NCBI GenBank assembly: GCA_011523945.1
Contig: WTFU01000049.1
Span: 1 to 32,382, forward strand
From: Mariniblastus sp.
GTDB lineage: Bacteria; Planctomycetota; Planctomycetia; Pirellulales; Pirellulaceae
Reading direction: 5' to 3'
DNA length: 32,382 nucleotides
Position 1 is the stretch's first letter. Each line of letters starts with the position of its first letter. The notes below the pieces were generated by a model. The model made no database searches. It saw nothing but the letters and a program-made list of their open reading frames with translations, and was not told the origin of the DNA. A program made the position numbers and the translations under genes. Below are positions 8,082 to 17,470 of this stretch, piece after piece.

Positions 8082-10196
8082 ATGCGTACAGAATACCAAG
8101 ACTCCAGTAATCACCCGCCATCGATTAACCGGCGGAATTACTTCGGGATTCGCTGGTTAGGCAGTTTCGTATTCCTGGTGTCAATTTTTGCCGGTGCCAA
8201 ATTCCATCCCTTATTGGCCGATGGTGAAAACTTGATGGTGGTGGTCAACGCAGCATCCGCTGAATCTTTGGCAGTAGCAAATGAGTACATTTCTCTTCGG
8301 GACATTCCTCGTTCGAATGTCGTCTATTTAGACGAAATAACCATTATCGAACGAATTGATGACGAAACCACAAATTCGGCAAACTTCAAGAAAGAGATTC
8401 TTGATCCCGTCCTGGCGGCGATCGAGGACCGTGGACTAGCCGGGCGAATTAACTGCATCGTTTATTCGGCGGACTTCCCTACCAGAGTAAATGTTCATCC
8501 AGAGATGTTGAAGTACCTTAAAAACATGGATCTGGAATATGATATTCAACGCCACGCGCCTTGGTGTTCAATTACAAGTTTGACTTTTTTTCATGAAAAT
8601 GCATTCTCAGAGAACCCAGAGTTTTTTAATTTCAAAGCCAATCGCTACGCTTCGCCGGAAACAAAAAACGTATTGAGCAACCCGTTCAGCGGAGCTACGG
8701 CCACTGAATTTGGAACAGCTGTGAACAGTTTCAAAGCAAACGATTACTCAAAGGCAATCACACTGTTCGACCAACTCGCCGACGAGTTCCCCGAGCAGGC
8801 TGTCATCCAATATTACTTAGCCAAATGCCATGCAGAAAAAGATGATATCGATGCTGCAGCAGCATCGCTGAATAAATGCATTCAGTTAGGCTGGGCGTTC
8901 CGGTCATTCGTAAAAGACGACCCTTCGTTTAGAAATGTGATTGAGCAATCATCAATCAAAAAATCTCTCCAGAAAATGCTCGATTTGCCGCCCGATCAAA
9001 GACTAAGCCGACACTTTCAGTCAAGCGATTACTGGGGGAAAAATGGCTGGATCAACGGTTCAAAATTGCAAGGCCAGCGATATGTTTTATCGACAATGCT
9101 GGCCGTTACTGGAAAAAATGGCTCTTCACTTGACCAAGCAATAAAACAAATCCAATCCAGTTGCGAAGCGGATGGAAGTCATCCCCGGGGAAAATTCTTC
9201 TTCTCAAAGAACAGTGATATTCGTTCCACCATCCGCCATTCCCAGTTCGCTTTCGCAGCCAAGGAATTGACACAAATGGGATATGAGGTTGAAGTTTCAG
9301 ATCAACTGATTCCGAAAAATGAAAACCGTATTTTAGGCGCCACACTTGGCAGTCCTACGGTCGATTGGGGAAAATCAAATAGCCGGTTCGTAAGCGGAGC
9401 TTTATGCGACAACCTTACGAGCTATGGGGCATGGTGGGCGAAATCCGGGCAAACAAAAATCACCGAATATCTCAATGCAGGAGCGGCAGGTGCCAGCGGC
9501 GCCGTTTATGAACCCTACGCCATGCCGGCAAAATTCCCCAATGCAAATCTTCAGGTTCATTACGCACGTGGCGCGACAATGGCGGAAGCTTTTTACCAAT
9601 CAGTTGATTCTCCATTCCAACTTCTCATCGTTGGCGACCCACTTTGCTGCCCCTTCGGGAACTTCCCGAAGTTCTCGGTCAAGGGAATCAAAAATCGTTC
9701 TGTCCAAACCGAGGACATGACACTGAACCTCACTGAAAGCTCCGGAAGTCCTCCAATCGCCTCTTACGATTTTTTGATCGATGGAAAATTCATTAAAAGC
9801 AATTCGAGATCCGGCCAGGTTTCCATTTCAATTGACGAACTCTCTGAAGGCTACCACGAGATGCGGATTGTCGCAGTGAGTGACTCTTTACTGAAGACAA
9901 CCAAAACAAAAAAGATTGAATTTTGGATCCGCAAATCAGGTTTCAACCTCGCAATTGCGGTAAATAAAAAGAAGTTAGCGGCCAAGGATTTTCTAGAGAT
10001 CTCATCTTCCTCTCAAGCCCAAGCACCAATCGAGATTCGGCAAAACTCGCGTGTGCTTGGTCAGATTCAAAATGGGAAGCCGCTTAAAATCAAAGCATCA
10101 TTGCTTGGCCTTGGTCAATTCTACATACAAGGCTACGTGTCACTTGAGAATGAAACGATTGCAAGCGTCCCAGTCGAGATCGAAGTTAAAGAGTAA
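8082..10196 (+). CDS. TIGR03790 family protein with an internal TPR segment
   Basis: This belongs to an uncharacterised family known to co-occur with exosortase systems. An N-terminal membrane segment or signal (about residues 25-45) is followed by the family opening NLMVVVNAASAES and ISLRDIPRSNVVYLDE. The C-terminal core reads NLTSYGAWW (444-452), GAAGASGAVYEPYA (467-480) and LLIVGDPLCCPFG (514-526). Between them, at about 207-290, sits a TPR-like stretch (FKANDYSKAITLFDQL), which appears to be an insertion. A beta-rich tail of about 170 residues resembles an Ig-like domain. There is no C-terminal sorting helix, so it is not exosortase cargo. ATG 8082 is preferred to TTG 8079 directly before it. 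It is probably extracytoplasmic and membrane-tethered. Its place between gmd and the first glycosyltransferase ties it to this locus. Confidence 0.8.
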   Translation: MRTEYQDSSNHPPSINRRNYFGIRWLGSFVFLVSIFAGAKFHPLLADGENLMVVVNAASAESLAVANEYISLRDIPRSNVVYLDEITIIERIDDETTNSANFKKEILDPVLAAIEDRGLAGRINCIVYSADFPTRVNVHPEMLKYLKNMDLEYDIQRHAPWCSITSLTFFHENAFSENPEFFNFKANRYASPETKNVLSNPFSGATATEFGTAVNSFKANDYSKAITLFDQLADEFPEQAVIQYYLAKCHAEKDDIDAAAASLNKCIQLGWAFRSFVKDDPSFRNVIEQSSIKKSLQKMLDLPPDQRLSRHFQSSDYWGKNGWINGSKLQGQRYVLSTMLAVTGKNGSSLDQAIKQIQSSCEADGSHPRGKFFFSKNSDIRSTIRHSQFAFAAKELTQMGYEVEVSDQLIPKNENRILGATLGSPTVDWGKSNSRFVSGALCDNLTSYGAWWAKSGQTKITEYLNAGAAGASGAVYEPYAMPAKFPNANLQVHYARGATMAEAFYQSVDSPFQLLIVGDPLCCPFGNFPKFSVKGIKNRSVQTEDMTLNLTESSGSPPIASYDFLIDGKFIKSNSRSGQVSISIDELSEGYHEMRIVAVSDSLLKTTKTKKIEFWIRKSGFNLAIAVNKKKLAAKDFLEISSSSQAQAPIEIRQNSRVLGQIQNGKPLKIKASLLGLGQFYIQGYVSLENETIASVPVEIEVKE

Positions 10197-10292
10197 ATTC
10201 TCCGATTATTTTTGATCAATGATTTCAAAAACACTCAACTCTTGGAAACACACTTCCTGTCGTTCAATTAAGCGACCGAATAACTTTTAATC

Positions 10293-11345
10293 ATGTCGAA
10301 CAAAGTACTATTCATCGTCGCTCCGACGCAATACCTGCCAAGTGGCGGTATTCAAACGCAAGTCAGACGAACTCAAGTTGAGCTTGAAAAAAGAGGATAT
10401 GAGATCGAATTGTTTTCAAGAACAAAAGCCTATCGCGCATCGGATTATCTTTGCGGGCATGTTTGGCGAGCGGGGCTGGAGACGTACATGGATACGCTTT
10501 CTCTTGCCAATCAAGGCGTCCCCTTTGCCTTGTCGACCATTTTTTTAAGAGGCAACTTGAGTCGAATCTCGCGGCTTCAATATCGTTACGTTCATAATTT
10601 ACTCGAGCGAAACCCTTTCCATTTAGTAAATGACACGCTCTGTGCACGAAAGCAGGCACAACTCTGCGGGGCAGCTTTACCTAATACTCAGTTTGAAGCT
10701 GAATATTGCTACGAGACCATTCGACTGGACCCTAAAAAGACCACTGTCATTCCAAACGGCGTTGACACGGACTGGCTTGTCGAAAAACAGAATCACCGCA
10801 AAGATCAAAAACTCTTCGATCAACCGTTCGTCCTCTGTGTCGGGCGGATTGATGACCCGAGAAAAAATTTCGATTTAGTAGTTCAAGCGTGTCTCAAACT
10901 AAAAATTCAATGCGTACTTGTCGGGAGCCTAAATGGGAATTCTAAACGCGGCCCCGGAAAAAAAATTCAACAGGCGGTCGATGCCAATCCGGAGTTAATT
11001 AAGTATTTAGGTGTCATACCGCACGGCAGTCCAGAACTTGCTGAGCTATTTCAAAAATGTACTGTTCTTGCGTTACCCAGCGATTTCGAAACCCCCGGTC
11101 TGGCAGCTCTGGAAGCCGGTTTTTGTGGATCCAAAATTATCATCACGCCTGTCGGTGGTACGCGTGAGTATTTTCAAGACGACGTTGAGTACGTCCAACC
11201 CAAAAAAATCCGCCCCCTTGAGTTGGCGATTCTTAAATGCATCGACCAAACTCAATCGACAGACCTAAGCCGGAGAATTGGCAGAGACTACACGTGGGCC
11301 AATGTTGCTCGATTGACTGCGGAGGTGTACGAGTCATTTCGGTAA
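10293..11345 (+). CDS. Glycosyltransferase, GT4 family
   Basis: This retaining GT-B glycosyltransferase probably adds one sugar to the lipid-linked repeat unit at the inner face of the membrane. The acceptor-side domain opens with VAPTQYLPSGGIQTQVRRT, which contains the GG loop of the family. The donor-side domain begins near TTVIPNGVDTDWL, then LCVGRIDDPRKNFDLV and the E-x7-E motif in FETPGLAALEAG, where the first Glu contacts the nucleotide sugar. Its 350 residues are normal for the family. The start is ATG 10293 without a clear ribosome site. The next gene begins 10 bases after its stop, so it is probably co-transcribed with the flippase. Donor and acceptor cannot be read from the sequence. 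Confidence 0.85.
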   Translation: MSNKVLFIVAPTQYLPSGGIQTQVRRTQVELEKRGYEIELFSRTKAYRASDYLCGHVWRAGLETYMDTLSLANQGVPFALSTIFLRGNLSRISRLQYRYVHNLLERNPFHLVNDTLCARKQAQLCGAALPNTQFEAEYCYETIRLDPKKTTVIPNGVDTDWLVEKQNHRKDQKLFDQPFVLCVGRIDDPRKNFDLVVQACLKLKIQCVLVGSLNGNSKRGPGKKIQQAVDANPELIKYLGVIPHGSPELAELFQKCTVLALPSDFETPGLAALEAGFCGSKIIITPVGGTREYFQDDVEYVQPKKIRPLELAILKCIDQTQSTDLSRRIGRDYTWANVARLTAEVYESFR

Positions 11346-11355
11346 TTATCAATTA

Positions 11356-12861
11356 ATGCCGATATACGCGTCTCCATTGATGACATCTAGAAAAACAAAA
11401 TTTGCTCGGTTACTAAAAAAACCAATTTTCCAAAGTGTTGCCTGGAACGTTGCTGGGGGTGTAATTCACAAATGTTCCTTGTTCGTTGCGATCACACTTG
11501 CGGGCCGCCTTCTCGGCCAAAAAAGCTTCGGTGAACTCGGTTATGTGCGGTCAACCATTAACTCTTTTATCGCGTTCACTGGCTTTGGGACGGGCAGCGC
11601 CCTCACGAAATTCATTTCCGAGTTTCAGGAAAAAGACACGAAATCGACCGCCAGCTTTTTATTATTCGGCCTCTCATTTGTCAGCATCTTATCGCTTTCG
11701 ATTGCAATCACAATTTTCTTTTTTGCCAGCCTAATTGCCGATCAGGTTGGAAAAATCGAGCTTACCTCGAAACTACAAATCGGCTGTCTATTGGTAATCG
11801 GTATTTCTCTTACATCTGCGCTTTTTGGAGCCTTGGCTGGGTTCAAAGAATTTTTCAAAACAGCTATGGCACAGATGGTAACCGGCGTCGTTGCGCTTCC
11901 TCTAATTCTGACCGCCACGTATTACTACCAGGTCGAAGGAGCAATCGTAGGCCTTTTTCTAGCTGCAATGATTCAGAACACTCTTATGGCATGGGGACTG
12001 TTCACAATATGCCAACAGCGTCGGCTCAAATTCTCATTTAGTGAAATGCCAAAAACGGCTCGTACGATGCTATGTTTTTCGTTGCCTTTAGTGCTTTCTG
12101 GAATGATGATCGGCCCCATGAACTGGCTTGCCGATTCGATTTTCGCTAAATCAAATGAAGGGCTCGCGGAACTCGGCGTTTATTTTGCCGCATTGCAGAT
12201 CAATTTAATGATTCAGACCATAAACCTTACTCTGGGCCAAGTCCTGTTCCCCTACTGCGTTGAGAACATCGCAAAGGGGAGCAAAGCATTCGAAGCAGTA
12301 AATATTCTTTTACCTTGGGCGATCGGATTGGCGGTCACTTTGCCTGTGCTAATATTCCCTGAATTATTGAACGTTATATGGGGCGATAAATTCTCTCGCG
12401 ACACTTTACGAATCGTTGGTGTTTTCGAGTGTGTAACTGCAATTATTATCGCTTCCAAACAAGGCATCGCGCGGGATGTTATCGCCAAGCATCGAGTTTG
12501 GCTTAGCTTTTCGAGCAGTCTTGTCTGGGGAGTAACGCTCATTGTATTCGCCTTTTTACTACAGGATCTGGGCGCAATTGGCCGGTCGTCTGCTGCCGTT
12601 TCAGCCTATCTCGTCAATACAATTATTTTCATTCCTGTTTTTATCATGCAGGGTATTTGCAGTCGAAAATTGGTCGTCTGTCTTCCGGCAATCGCAATTT
12701 GGACTCTCATCGGTTTGATTGTGTTCCTGCAACTTCAATTTGATATTTCTGCGCCCGCGCGTTTACTTATTTTACTGGCATCTGTCAGTTTCATTGCCTT
12801 GGCTTTCAAGACAATTTACAAAAACTTTACCTTCAAAGAATCCGCTTTAAGCCAAAACTAG
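11356..12861 (+). CDS. wzx: Polysaccharide flippase, Wzx type (MOP superfamily)
   Basis: This integral membrane protein would move the undecaprenyl-linked repeat unit across the cytoplasmic membrane. The 501 residues contain about a dozen or more hydrophobic helices spread along the chain. The N-terminal pattern WNVAGGVIHKCSLFVAITLAGRLLG and the glycine-rich FTGFGTGSALTKFISEF are typical of O-antigen/teichoic acid flippases. ATG 11356 gives MPIYASPLMTS; ATG 11380 eight codons later is an equally possible start. It lies 10 bases after a GT4 gene and three genes' span before a Wzy-like polymerase, supporting a Wzx/Wzy-dependent pathway rather than an ABC exporter. Confidence 0.87.
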   Translation: MPIYASPLMTSRKTKFARLLKKPIFQSVAWNVAGGVIHKCSLFVAITLAGRLLGQKSFGELGYVRSTINSFIAFTGFGTGSALTKFISEFQEKDTKSTASFLLFGLSFVSILSLSIAITIFFFASLIADQVGKIELTSKLQIGCLLVIGISLTSALFGALAGFKEFFKTAMAQMVTGVVALPLILTATYYYQVEGAIVGLFLAAMIQNTLMAWGLFTICQQRRLKFSFSEMPKTARTMLCFSLPLVLSGMMIGPMNWLADSIFAKSNEGLAELGVYFAALQINLMIQTINLTLGQVLFPYCVENIAKGSKAFEAVNILLPWAIGLAVTLPVLIFPELLNVIWGDKFSRDTLRIVGVFECVTAIIIASKQGIARDVIAKHRVWLSFSSSLVWGVTLIVFAFLLQDLGAIGRSSAAVSAYLVNTIIFIPVFIMQGICSRKLVVCLPAIAIWTLIGLIVFLQLQFDISAPARLLILLASVSFIALAFKTIYKNFTFKESALSQN

Positions 12862-12944
12862 GAAGTACGATTTCCAAACCGCATTAGGTAGCCTGCCAAC
12901 GCAATCCATTTAGATTTTATGTTTGAGAAAAATAAAACCCAACG

Positions 12945-14078
12945 ATGAGTCAGAAATCCATCATTGTTCGCGGGGGTTATGGCTATTCCAACTTCGGTGA
13001 TGATGCCTTGCTATATGTTCTCTTTCGGTTTTTAAAAGAGAATCTTCCAGACGCAAGTATTTCACTGGCATGCCCGGCGGCTCAATACATTGAGAACCTG
13101 CTGGGGCAGCCAGTTACATTTTCAACGACTGAGTCCAAATGTGATTTTTTCATCCTCGGCGGCGGCACACAGTTTTACTGGTTCCCATTCGACGGAAAAC
13201 CGCGTTCACTCTCAAAAAGAATTCTGACTGAGATTAAATCTCCTCATGTTTTATTTGGAAAAATTCAAAACCGCTTACTGAAAACACGCCCAAATTTTAA
13301 GCACAGCAACCCCAATGCTGATCGTCAGATTGCTTTAGGGATCGGAATCGGACCGTTTTCCGCAAACAAAGATGCTGAAACCCAAGCCCGCTCTATGCTT
13401 AGCCAATTTGACCATATCGTTTTGAGAGATATCAAAAGCATAAGTTATTGCGATTCATGGAATTTTTACCAGCATTCTCTGGGCGCCGACATCTGCTATT
13501 TTCCAGACTTTTATAAGATAGAGGAAACCGTCAATACGCGTGCTCCCAATAACGTTGCCGTGGTATTGCGCGACTGGGAGCATACTGTTGAAGGGAACAA
13601 GTATTGCCAGCAAATTGAATTGGCTGTCGAACAAATGCGGCAAAATGGGCTTACTGTTACCTATGTTTTGTTTGCTGAAGCACAGGATCGCTACTGGAAG
13701 TCGTGGCTAAGGAAACGAAATGAAACCCCGCTTTTCTGGCAACCTGGAAAAGAATCCGTCTCCTCGTTCATGGAAAGTCTGAATACGTTTGACTTTTTTG
13801 TTACTGCTCGCTACCACGCAGCTGTTTTCGGCGCAATTTTGAACAAGCCAGCGGTTTGTATCAACATCGACGAAAAACTCAAATTAGCCTCGCAGTTGTT
13901 AATCCCCGACCTTCCAATCTGGAATCCGCCATTTCGGGTCGACGAATTAATGAATGCAATCGAATTATTAACGGCGGACTACGAAATTCATCGAAACACT
14001 TTGAAGATAAATACAAATCAACAAACTCAGCTCGCCCATAAAATGCTTCATGACGTCGTACAAAAGATGATGGAATAG
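12945..14078 (+). CDS. Polysaccharide pyruvyl transferase family protein
   Basis: Members of this family (WcaK, CsaB) transfer pyruvate from phosphoenolpyruvate to sugar residues, adding an acidic ketal. The 377-residue protein shows GGYGYSNFGDDALLYVL at the N-terminus, FFILGGGTQFYWFP, LGIGIGPF, VLRDIKSISYCD, VAVVLRDWEH and the C-terminal VTARYHAAVFGAILNKPAV, where the RYH motif is the most conserved part of the family. The start is ATG 12945. It sits between the flippase and the polymerase. A pyruvylated repeat unit is therefore likely, though a few family members have other roles. Confidence 0.88.
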   Translation: MSQKSIIVRGGYGYSNFGDDALLYVLFRFLKENLPDASISLACPAAQYIENLLGQPVTFSTTESKCDFFILGGGTQFYWFPFDGKPRSLSKRILTEIKSPHVLFGKIQNRLLKTRPNFKHSNPNADRQIALGIGIGPFSANKDAETQARSMLSQFDHIVLRDIKSISYCDSWNFYQHSLGADICYFPDFYKIEETVNTRAPNNVAVVLRDWEHTVEGNKYCQQIELAVEQMRQNGLTVTYVLFAEAQDRYWKSWLRKRNETPLFWQPGKESVSSFMESLNTFDFFVTARYHAAVFGAILNKPAVCINIDEKLKLASQLLIPDLPIWNPPFRVDELMNAIELLTADYEIHRNTLKINTNQQTQLAHKMLHDVVQKMME

Positions 14079-14149
14079 AGTGGGCCAGCACTGAAAATTA
14101 ACAAAAATATACTCTGCATAACATCGATGCGCTCATTGGCTTTTAACTA

Positions 14150-15490
14150 ATGCTTCAAATAATCATTTACATCATCCTGGTTTCGCTTTTTGTCCTTGCA
14201 CTGGGTTCGCTCGGAAGGCCTGGAATTGCAGCGGCCTTGGCGTGGTCGATGATTGCACTGGAATCTGTCTTGCAGCAAAGCAACCAGTTTCTAGTTTCCA
14301 ATTCATCGTTTGTTAATTTTTTTATTGCGGGTTTGGTGGGAATTACCATTGGCTGGGGAATTATTCGGGGGAAATATCGAAAACTCAGAATCTCAAAACA
14401 ATTGTGGCTTTATTTACTTTTGATTTCGTATTGCGCGATCTCATATTTTTGGAGCCAAAGCCCAACAGACACTTACGAGCAAATCAAGCTGCAGCTTCCT
14501 TATATAATTACGTTCTGTCTGTTAGCTCCTATGTGTTTAGTCAATGCTAAGCAACTAAATACGGCGATCACCGTCTTAATCTATTTCGGAATCCTCATCG
14601 TCATCGCGATCAACCTTAGCACGATTGGGATGCGAGGTATTATTATTGATTCGGTTCAGGGAAAAGCTGTCGAGGCGAACCCTTTGGCTGCCGCTTCCTT
14701 TTCTGCCTACGTCGGATTTGCCTCGTTATTTTCAATTTGGGGTAAAAAATTATGGAATTTTAATTCGCTACTAAAACTTTGCTTTGTCGGATTTTGTGTG
14801 ACAGCCATGTACAGTAGCGGCTCTCGTGGCCAAGTGATTGCTTTTGCAGGAATAAGTGCGATCTTCCTTCCGCTGATTGCGGGCGTTGCGGCGAAGCGAT
14901 CAACCATCCTCGCCATCGTGGCTATTGGTATCGCGACTTTTGCCGTCGTTATCTTTGTCGAACAAACAGAGTTAACGACGCGATGGCAATATCACAAAAT
15001 GCTCGAGGATCAACTTGGACGCTTCGATATGCTGAAAGAAGTAATGAGGCATTGGATCTCTGCCGGCCCAACCGCATGGATCTTTGGGATTGGCTCGTCA
15101 AGCTCCTTTAAATATCTCGGCATCTATCCCCACATTGTCTTAGGTGAAGCCTTGGTAGAAGAAGGGATCGTCGGTGTAGCTTTACTGCTTGCGATCATAT
15201 CGATTACGGTCAGACAAGCGTTCCGTTTAATGAGCACGCCTAACCTACCTTCAGAAGTTAGGGTTAATATTGGCATTATCTTTGCCATTTTTACTTTCAA
15301 TCTCCTCCTGTCTTTCAAGCAAGGAAGCTTGCTGGGCTCAGCTTCCACTGTCTTTTGCTTTGCGTTAATGATTGGCTGGCTTCACTCAAGATTGTTAAAA
15401 AAGAACCAGCAAGAGAACAAACAATATGTTTCGAATTCGCAATTACGCATAAGTAACTTGAAACCAATAGGCAAAAGGACGCCTACTTGA
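14150..15490 (+). CDS. wzy: O-antigen polymerase/ligase-like membrane protein (Wzy type)
   Basis: This is the probable polymerase that joins repeat units at the periplasmic face. The 446-residue protein is almost wholly hydrophobic, with about ten or more helices. It carries the O-antigen ligase/polymerase pattern YSSGSRGQVIAFAG, with a larger periplasmic loop after it (EQTELTTRWQYHKMLEDQLGR). A late loop GIGSSSSFKYLGIYPHIVLGE resembles the PHN/PHS-type loop of the WaaL/Wzy superfamily. The start is ATG 14150. Polymerase and ligase cannot be told apart by sequence alone, but the Wzx gene and the lack of lipopolysaccharide-core genes favour polymerase. Confidence 0.82.
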   Translation: MLQIIIYIILVSLFVLALGSLGRPGIAAALAWSMIALESVLQQSNQFLVSNSSFVNFFIAGLVGITIGWGIIRGKYRKLRISKQLWLYLLLISYCAISYFWSQSPTDTYEQIKLQLPYIITFCLLAPMCLVNAKQLNTAITVLIYFGILIVIAINLSTIGMRGIIIDSVQGKAVEANPLAAASFSAYVGFASLFSIWGKKLWNFNSLLKLCFVGFCVTAMYSSGSRGQVIAFAGISAIFLPLIAGVAAKRSTILAIVAIGIATFAVVIFVEQTELTTRWQYHKMLEDQLGRFDMLKEVMRHWISAGPTAWIFGIGSSSSFKYLGIYPHIVLGEALVEEGIVGVALLLAIISITVRQAFRLMSTPNLPSEVRVNIGIIFAIFTFNLLLSFKQGSLLGSASTVFCFALMIGWLHSRLLKKNQQENKQYVSNSQLRISNLKPIGKRTPT

Positions 15491-15633
15491 ACTCATACTT
15501 CAGCGGCTTCATTTATCTTCCTAAAAAATAAATGCAATTCCCAAACAGCACCTGACACTAACGACGAAAACACCGAAACACCTTGATTAGCATTCGACAA
15601 AAGGATCGTTTTTGCTAATTGCTCCTAACCAAA

Positions 15634-16785
15634 ATGTCCAAGCGAAAAGAACTCAAATCAGACGTAGACAAACGACTGGTCGTTGTCCTGCAGTACCTGA
15701 CGTTGATTCACTACCGGGAATCAGTCTTCAATCGAATCGCTTCAGATCCCCGAATTGACTTTACTATCTGTTGTGGCCAAAAATCTCCGTATCAAAAAAT
15801 GCGAAATTTTACACCGCAGCCCCCGTTGAAAATCAAATGGGTTAAGAACTTTGTCGTCAACATAACCCAAATGCACTTTATTGTCTGGCAATGGGGAGCC
15901 ATTACAAATTTGATCCGGACACGACCCGATGTCTTAATATTATTGGGAGCAGATCCGCATATTCTTTCGAGCTTTCCGCTGTTCTTTCTCGCGAAGGTTC
16001 TTAGAGTCAAAGTTTGCTGGTGGAGTCACGCTACGCTCGATGGACAGGGCTCTATTGGCCGATGGTTGCGATTATTTTTCTATAAACAGGCCGACGGTAT
16101 ACTCGCTTATGATGAAACAGGTCGGTTGAGATTAGAAAAAGCCGGAGTTGAGCCGTCGACCATGACAACGATTTGGAATTGCTTGAATGATGCGGATTAC
16201 AAGCTATCCGGTGGTGAGCAGCAAGTAGCTCAAAATGATCGCACAATACGTGTGCTGTACATTGGCCGGCTTTATCGTGATAAAAAAATGAACCTTTTGA
16301 TTGAAGCCGCCGCAATCTTAAAAGACCGGAATGTGACCTTCGTGGTTGACATTGTTGGTGAAGGGCCTGAGCTTGCTGCCACGAAAGAAAAATCACATGC
16401 GCTCAAACTCAATGATGTCGTTCGTTTTCACGGAGCAAAATACGATGACGATTTAACTCAATATTTAAACAATGCTGACATTGGCGTGATCCCTTCGTGG
16501 GCCGGCCTTTCTGCGATTCAATACATGGCTGCCGGCATACCGGTCATCACCGAAGAAAATCGAGGAATGAATCATCCTCCGGAGGTCTCGGCCATCATTG
16601 AAAATGAAACCGGCGCGTTTTTTGATTTTGAATCAGCTGAATCGCTGGCCAACACTATCGAGGCAACCTTTCCCAAGGTAAAAAGTTTATCAACTTCATG
16701 TTTAAAGTTAGTCCAAGAACAATTTACCCCTGAAGCTGTTAAAGAGGCTATCATTCTTGGGGTACTAAAAGTAAACGCTTCCTAA
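15634..16785 (+). CDS. Glycosyltransferase, GT4 family
   Basis: This is a second GT-B enzyme for repeat-unit assembly. The N-terminal domain begins VVVLQYLTLIHYRESVFNRI and includes VLILLGADPHILS and VKVCWWSHATLDGQGS. The C-terminal GT4 domain has VLYIGRLYRDKKMNLLIEAA, VVDIVGEGPEL, VRFHGAKYDDDLTQYL and GVIPSWAGLSAIQYMAAGIPVI. The usual first Glu of the E-x7-E motif is not obvious at that last site, which reads SWAGLSAIQ, so the nucleotide contact may differ. The frame extends to TTG 15619, but ATG 15634 (MSKRKEL) is the better start. A gap of 143 bases separates it from the polymerase gene. Confidence 0.83.
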   Translation: MSKRKELKSDVDKRLVVVLQYLTLIHYRESVFNRIASDPRIDFTICCGQKSPYQKMRNFTPQPPLKIKWVKNFVVNITQMHFIVWQWGAITNLIRTRPDVLILLGADPHILSSFPLFFLAKVLRVKVCWWSHATLDGQGSIGRWLRLFFYKQADGILAYDETGRLRLEKAGVEPSTMTTIWNCLNDADYKLSGGEQQVAQNDRTIRVLYIGRLYRDKKMNLLIEAAAILKDRNVTFVVDIVGEGPELAATKEKSHALKLNDVVRFHGAKYDDDLTQYLNNADIGVIPSWAGLSAIQYMAAGIPVITEENRGMNHPPEVSAIIENETGAFFDFESAESLANTIEATFPKVKSLSTSCLKLVQEQFTPEAVKEAIILGVLKVNAS

Positions 16786-16868
16786 ATTAGGCCGGTAGCC
16801 ATAAGACATACAGGCTGTCGAAACCAGCCGTTACTCTAATTGATTTTGCTAGAAACCCCCAAAGTTAG

Positions 16869-17459
16869 ATGTTGGGAATAATCAAACATTTAATCAAATC
16901 CAATAACAGCATTGCGAGCTGCGTCCGCCGTTGCAGAACATGGCTCTACGCAAATGTTCGCTGTGGTGTCCGCAACTATGGAGATAATCTTCAATTTAAT
17001 CGCGGAGTGGTAGTTTGCTTTCGCGACTTGAAAATTGGGCACGACGTTTTTATTGGTTACGATTGTTATTTTGGAGTCCAAAATATTCAGATCGGCAATT
17101 ACGTCCAACTCGCGCCAAAAGTTGCGATTACGGGTGGAGACCATTTAATCGAAATCATAGGCACGCCCATTATCAAAACTGGATTGGACTCCTCGCGAGA
17201 AATCCAGACCACCCAAAAAGGGGTGATAATTCAGGATGATGTTTGGGTCGGATTTGGCGCAATCATCATGGACGGCATCACGATTGGCGAGGGGAGTGTT
17301 ATCGGAGCGGGCAGTGTGGTTACCAAAGATGTTCCACCCTATACAATTTACGCTGGTTGTCCGGCAAAAAAAATTCGGGATCGATTCCTAAATCAAAACG
17401 ATCGAATCGAACATAGCAAGAAAATCAATGGAACCTGGCACCGTTCGGTTGATAATTAA
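16869..17459 (+). CDS. Hexapeptide-repeat acyltransferase (left-handed beta-helix)
   Basis: This protein probably O-acetylates a sugar of the polymer using acetyl-CoA. The 196 residues show the repeating hexapeptide pattern from about residue 45 (IGHDVFIGYDCYFG, IGNYVQLAPKVAITGGDH) and again in IIQDDVWVGFGAIIMDG and IGEGSVIGAGSVV. It ends in the typical cap YAGCPAKKI. His in TGGDH is the likely catalytic base of this family. The start is ATG 16869. It lies 11 bases before the next SDR gene, so the two are very probably co-transcribed. A sugar N-acyltransferase role is the main alternative. Confidence 0.86.
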   Translation: MLGIIKHLIKSNNSIASCVRRCRTWLYANVRCGVRNYGDNLQFNRGVVVCFRDLKIGHDVFIGYDCYFGVQNIQIGNYVQLAPKVAITGGDHLIEIIGTPIIKTGLDSSREIQTTQKGVIIQDDVWVGFGAIIMDGITIGEGSVIGAGSVVTKDVPPYTIYAGCPAKKIRDRFLNQNDRIEHSKKINGTWHRSVDN

Positions 17460-17470
17460 TAGGCGCTGAA

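Noticed and set aside
10082..10196. Exosortase sorting tail at the end of the TIGR03790 protein
   Set aside because: The C-terminus (ASVPVEIEVKE) is beta-like and hydrophilic, with no transmembrane helix or Arg cluster.
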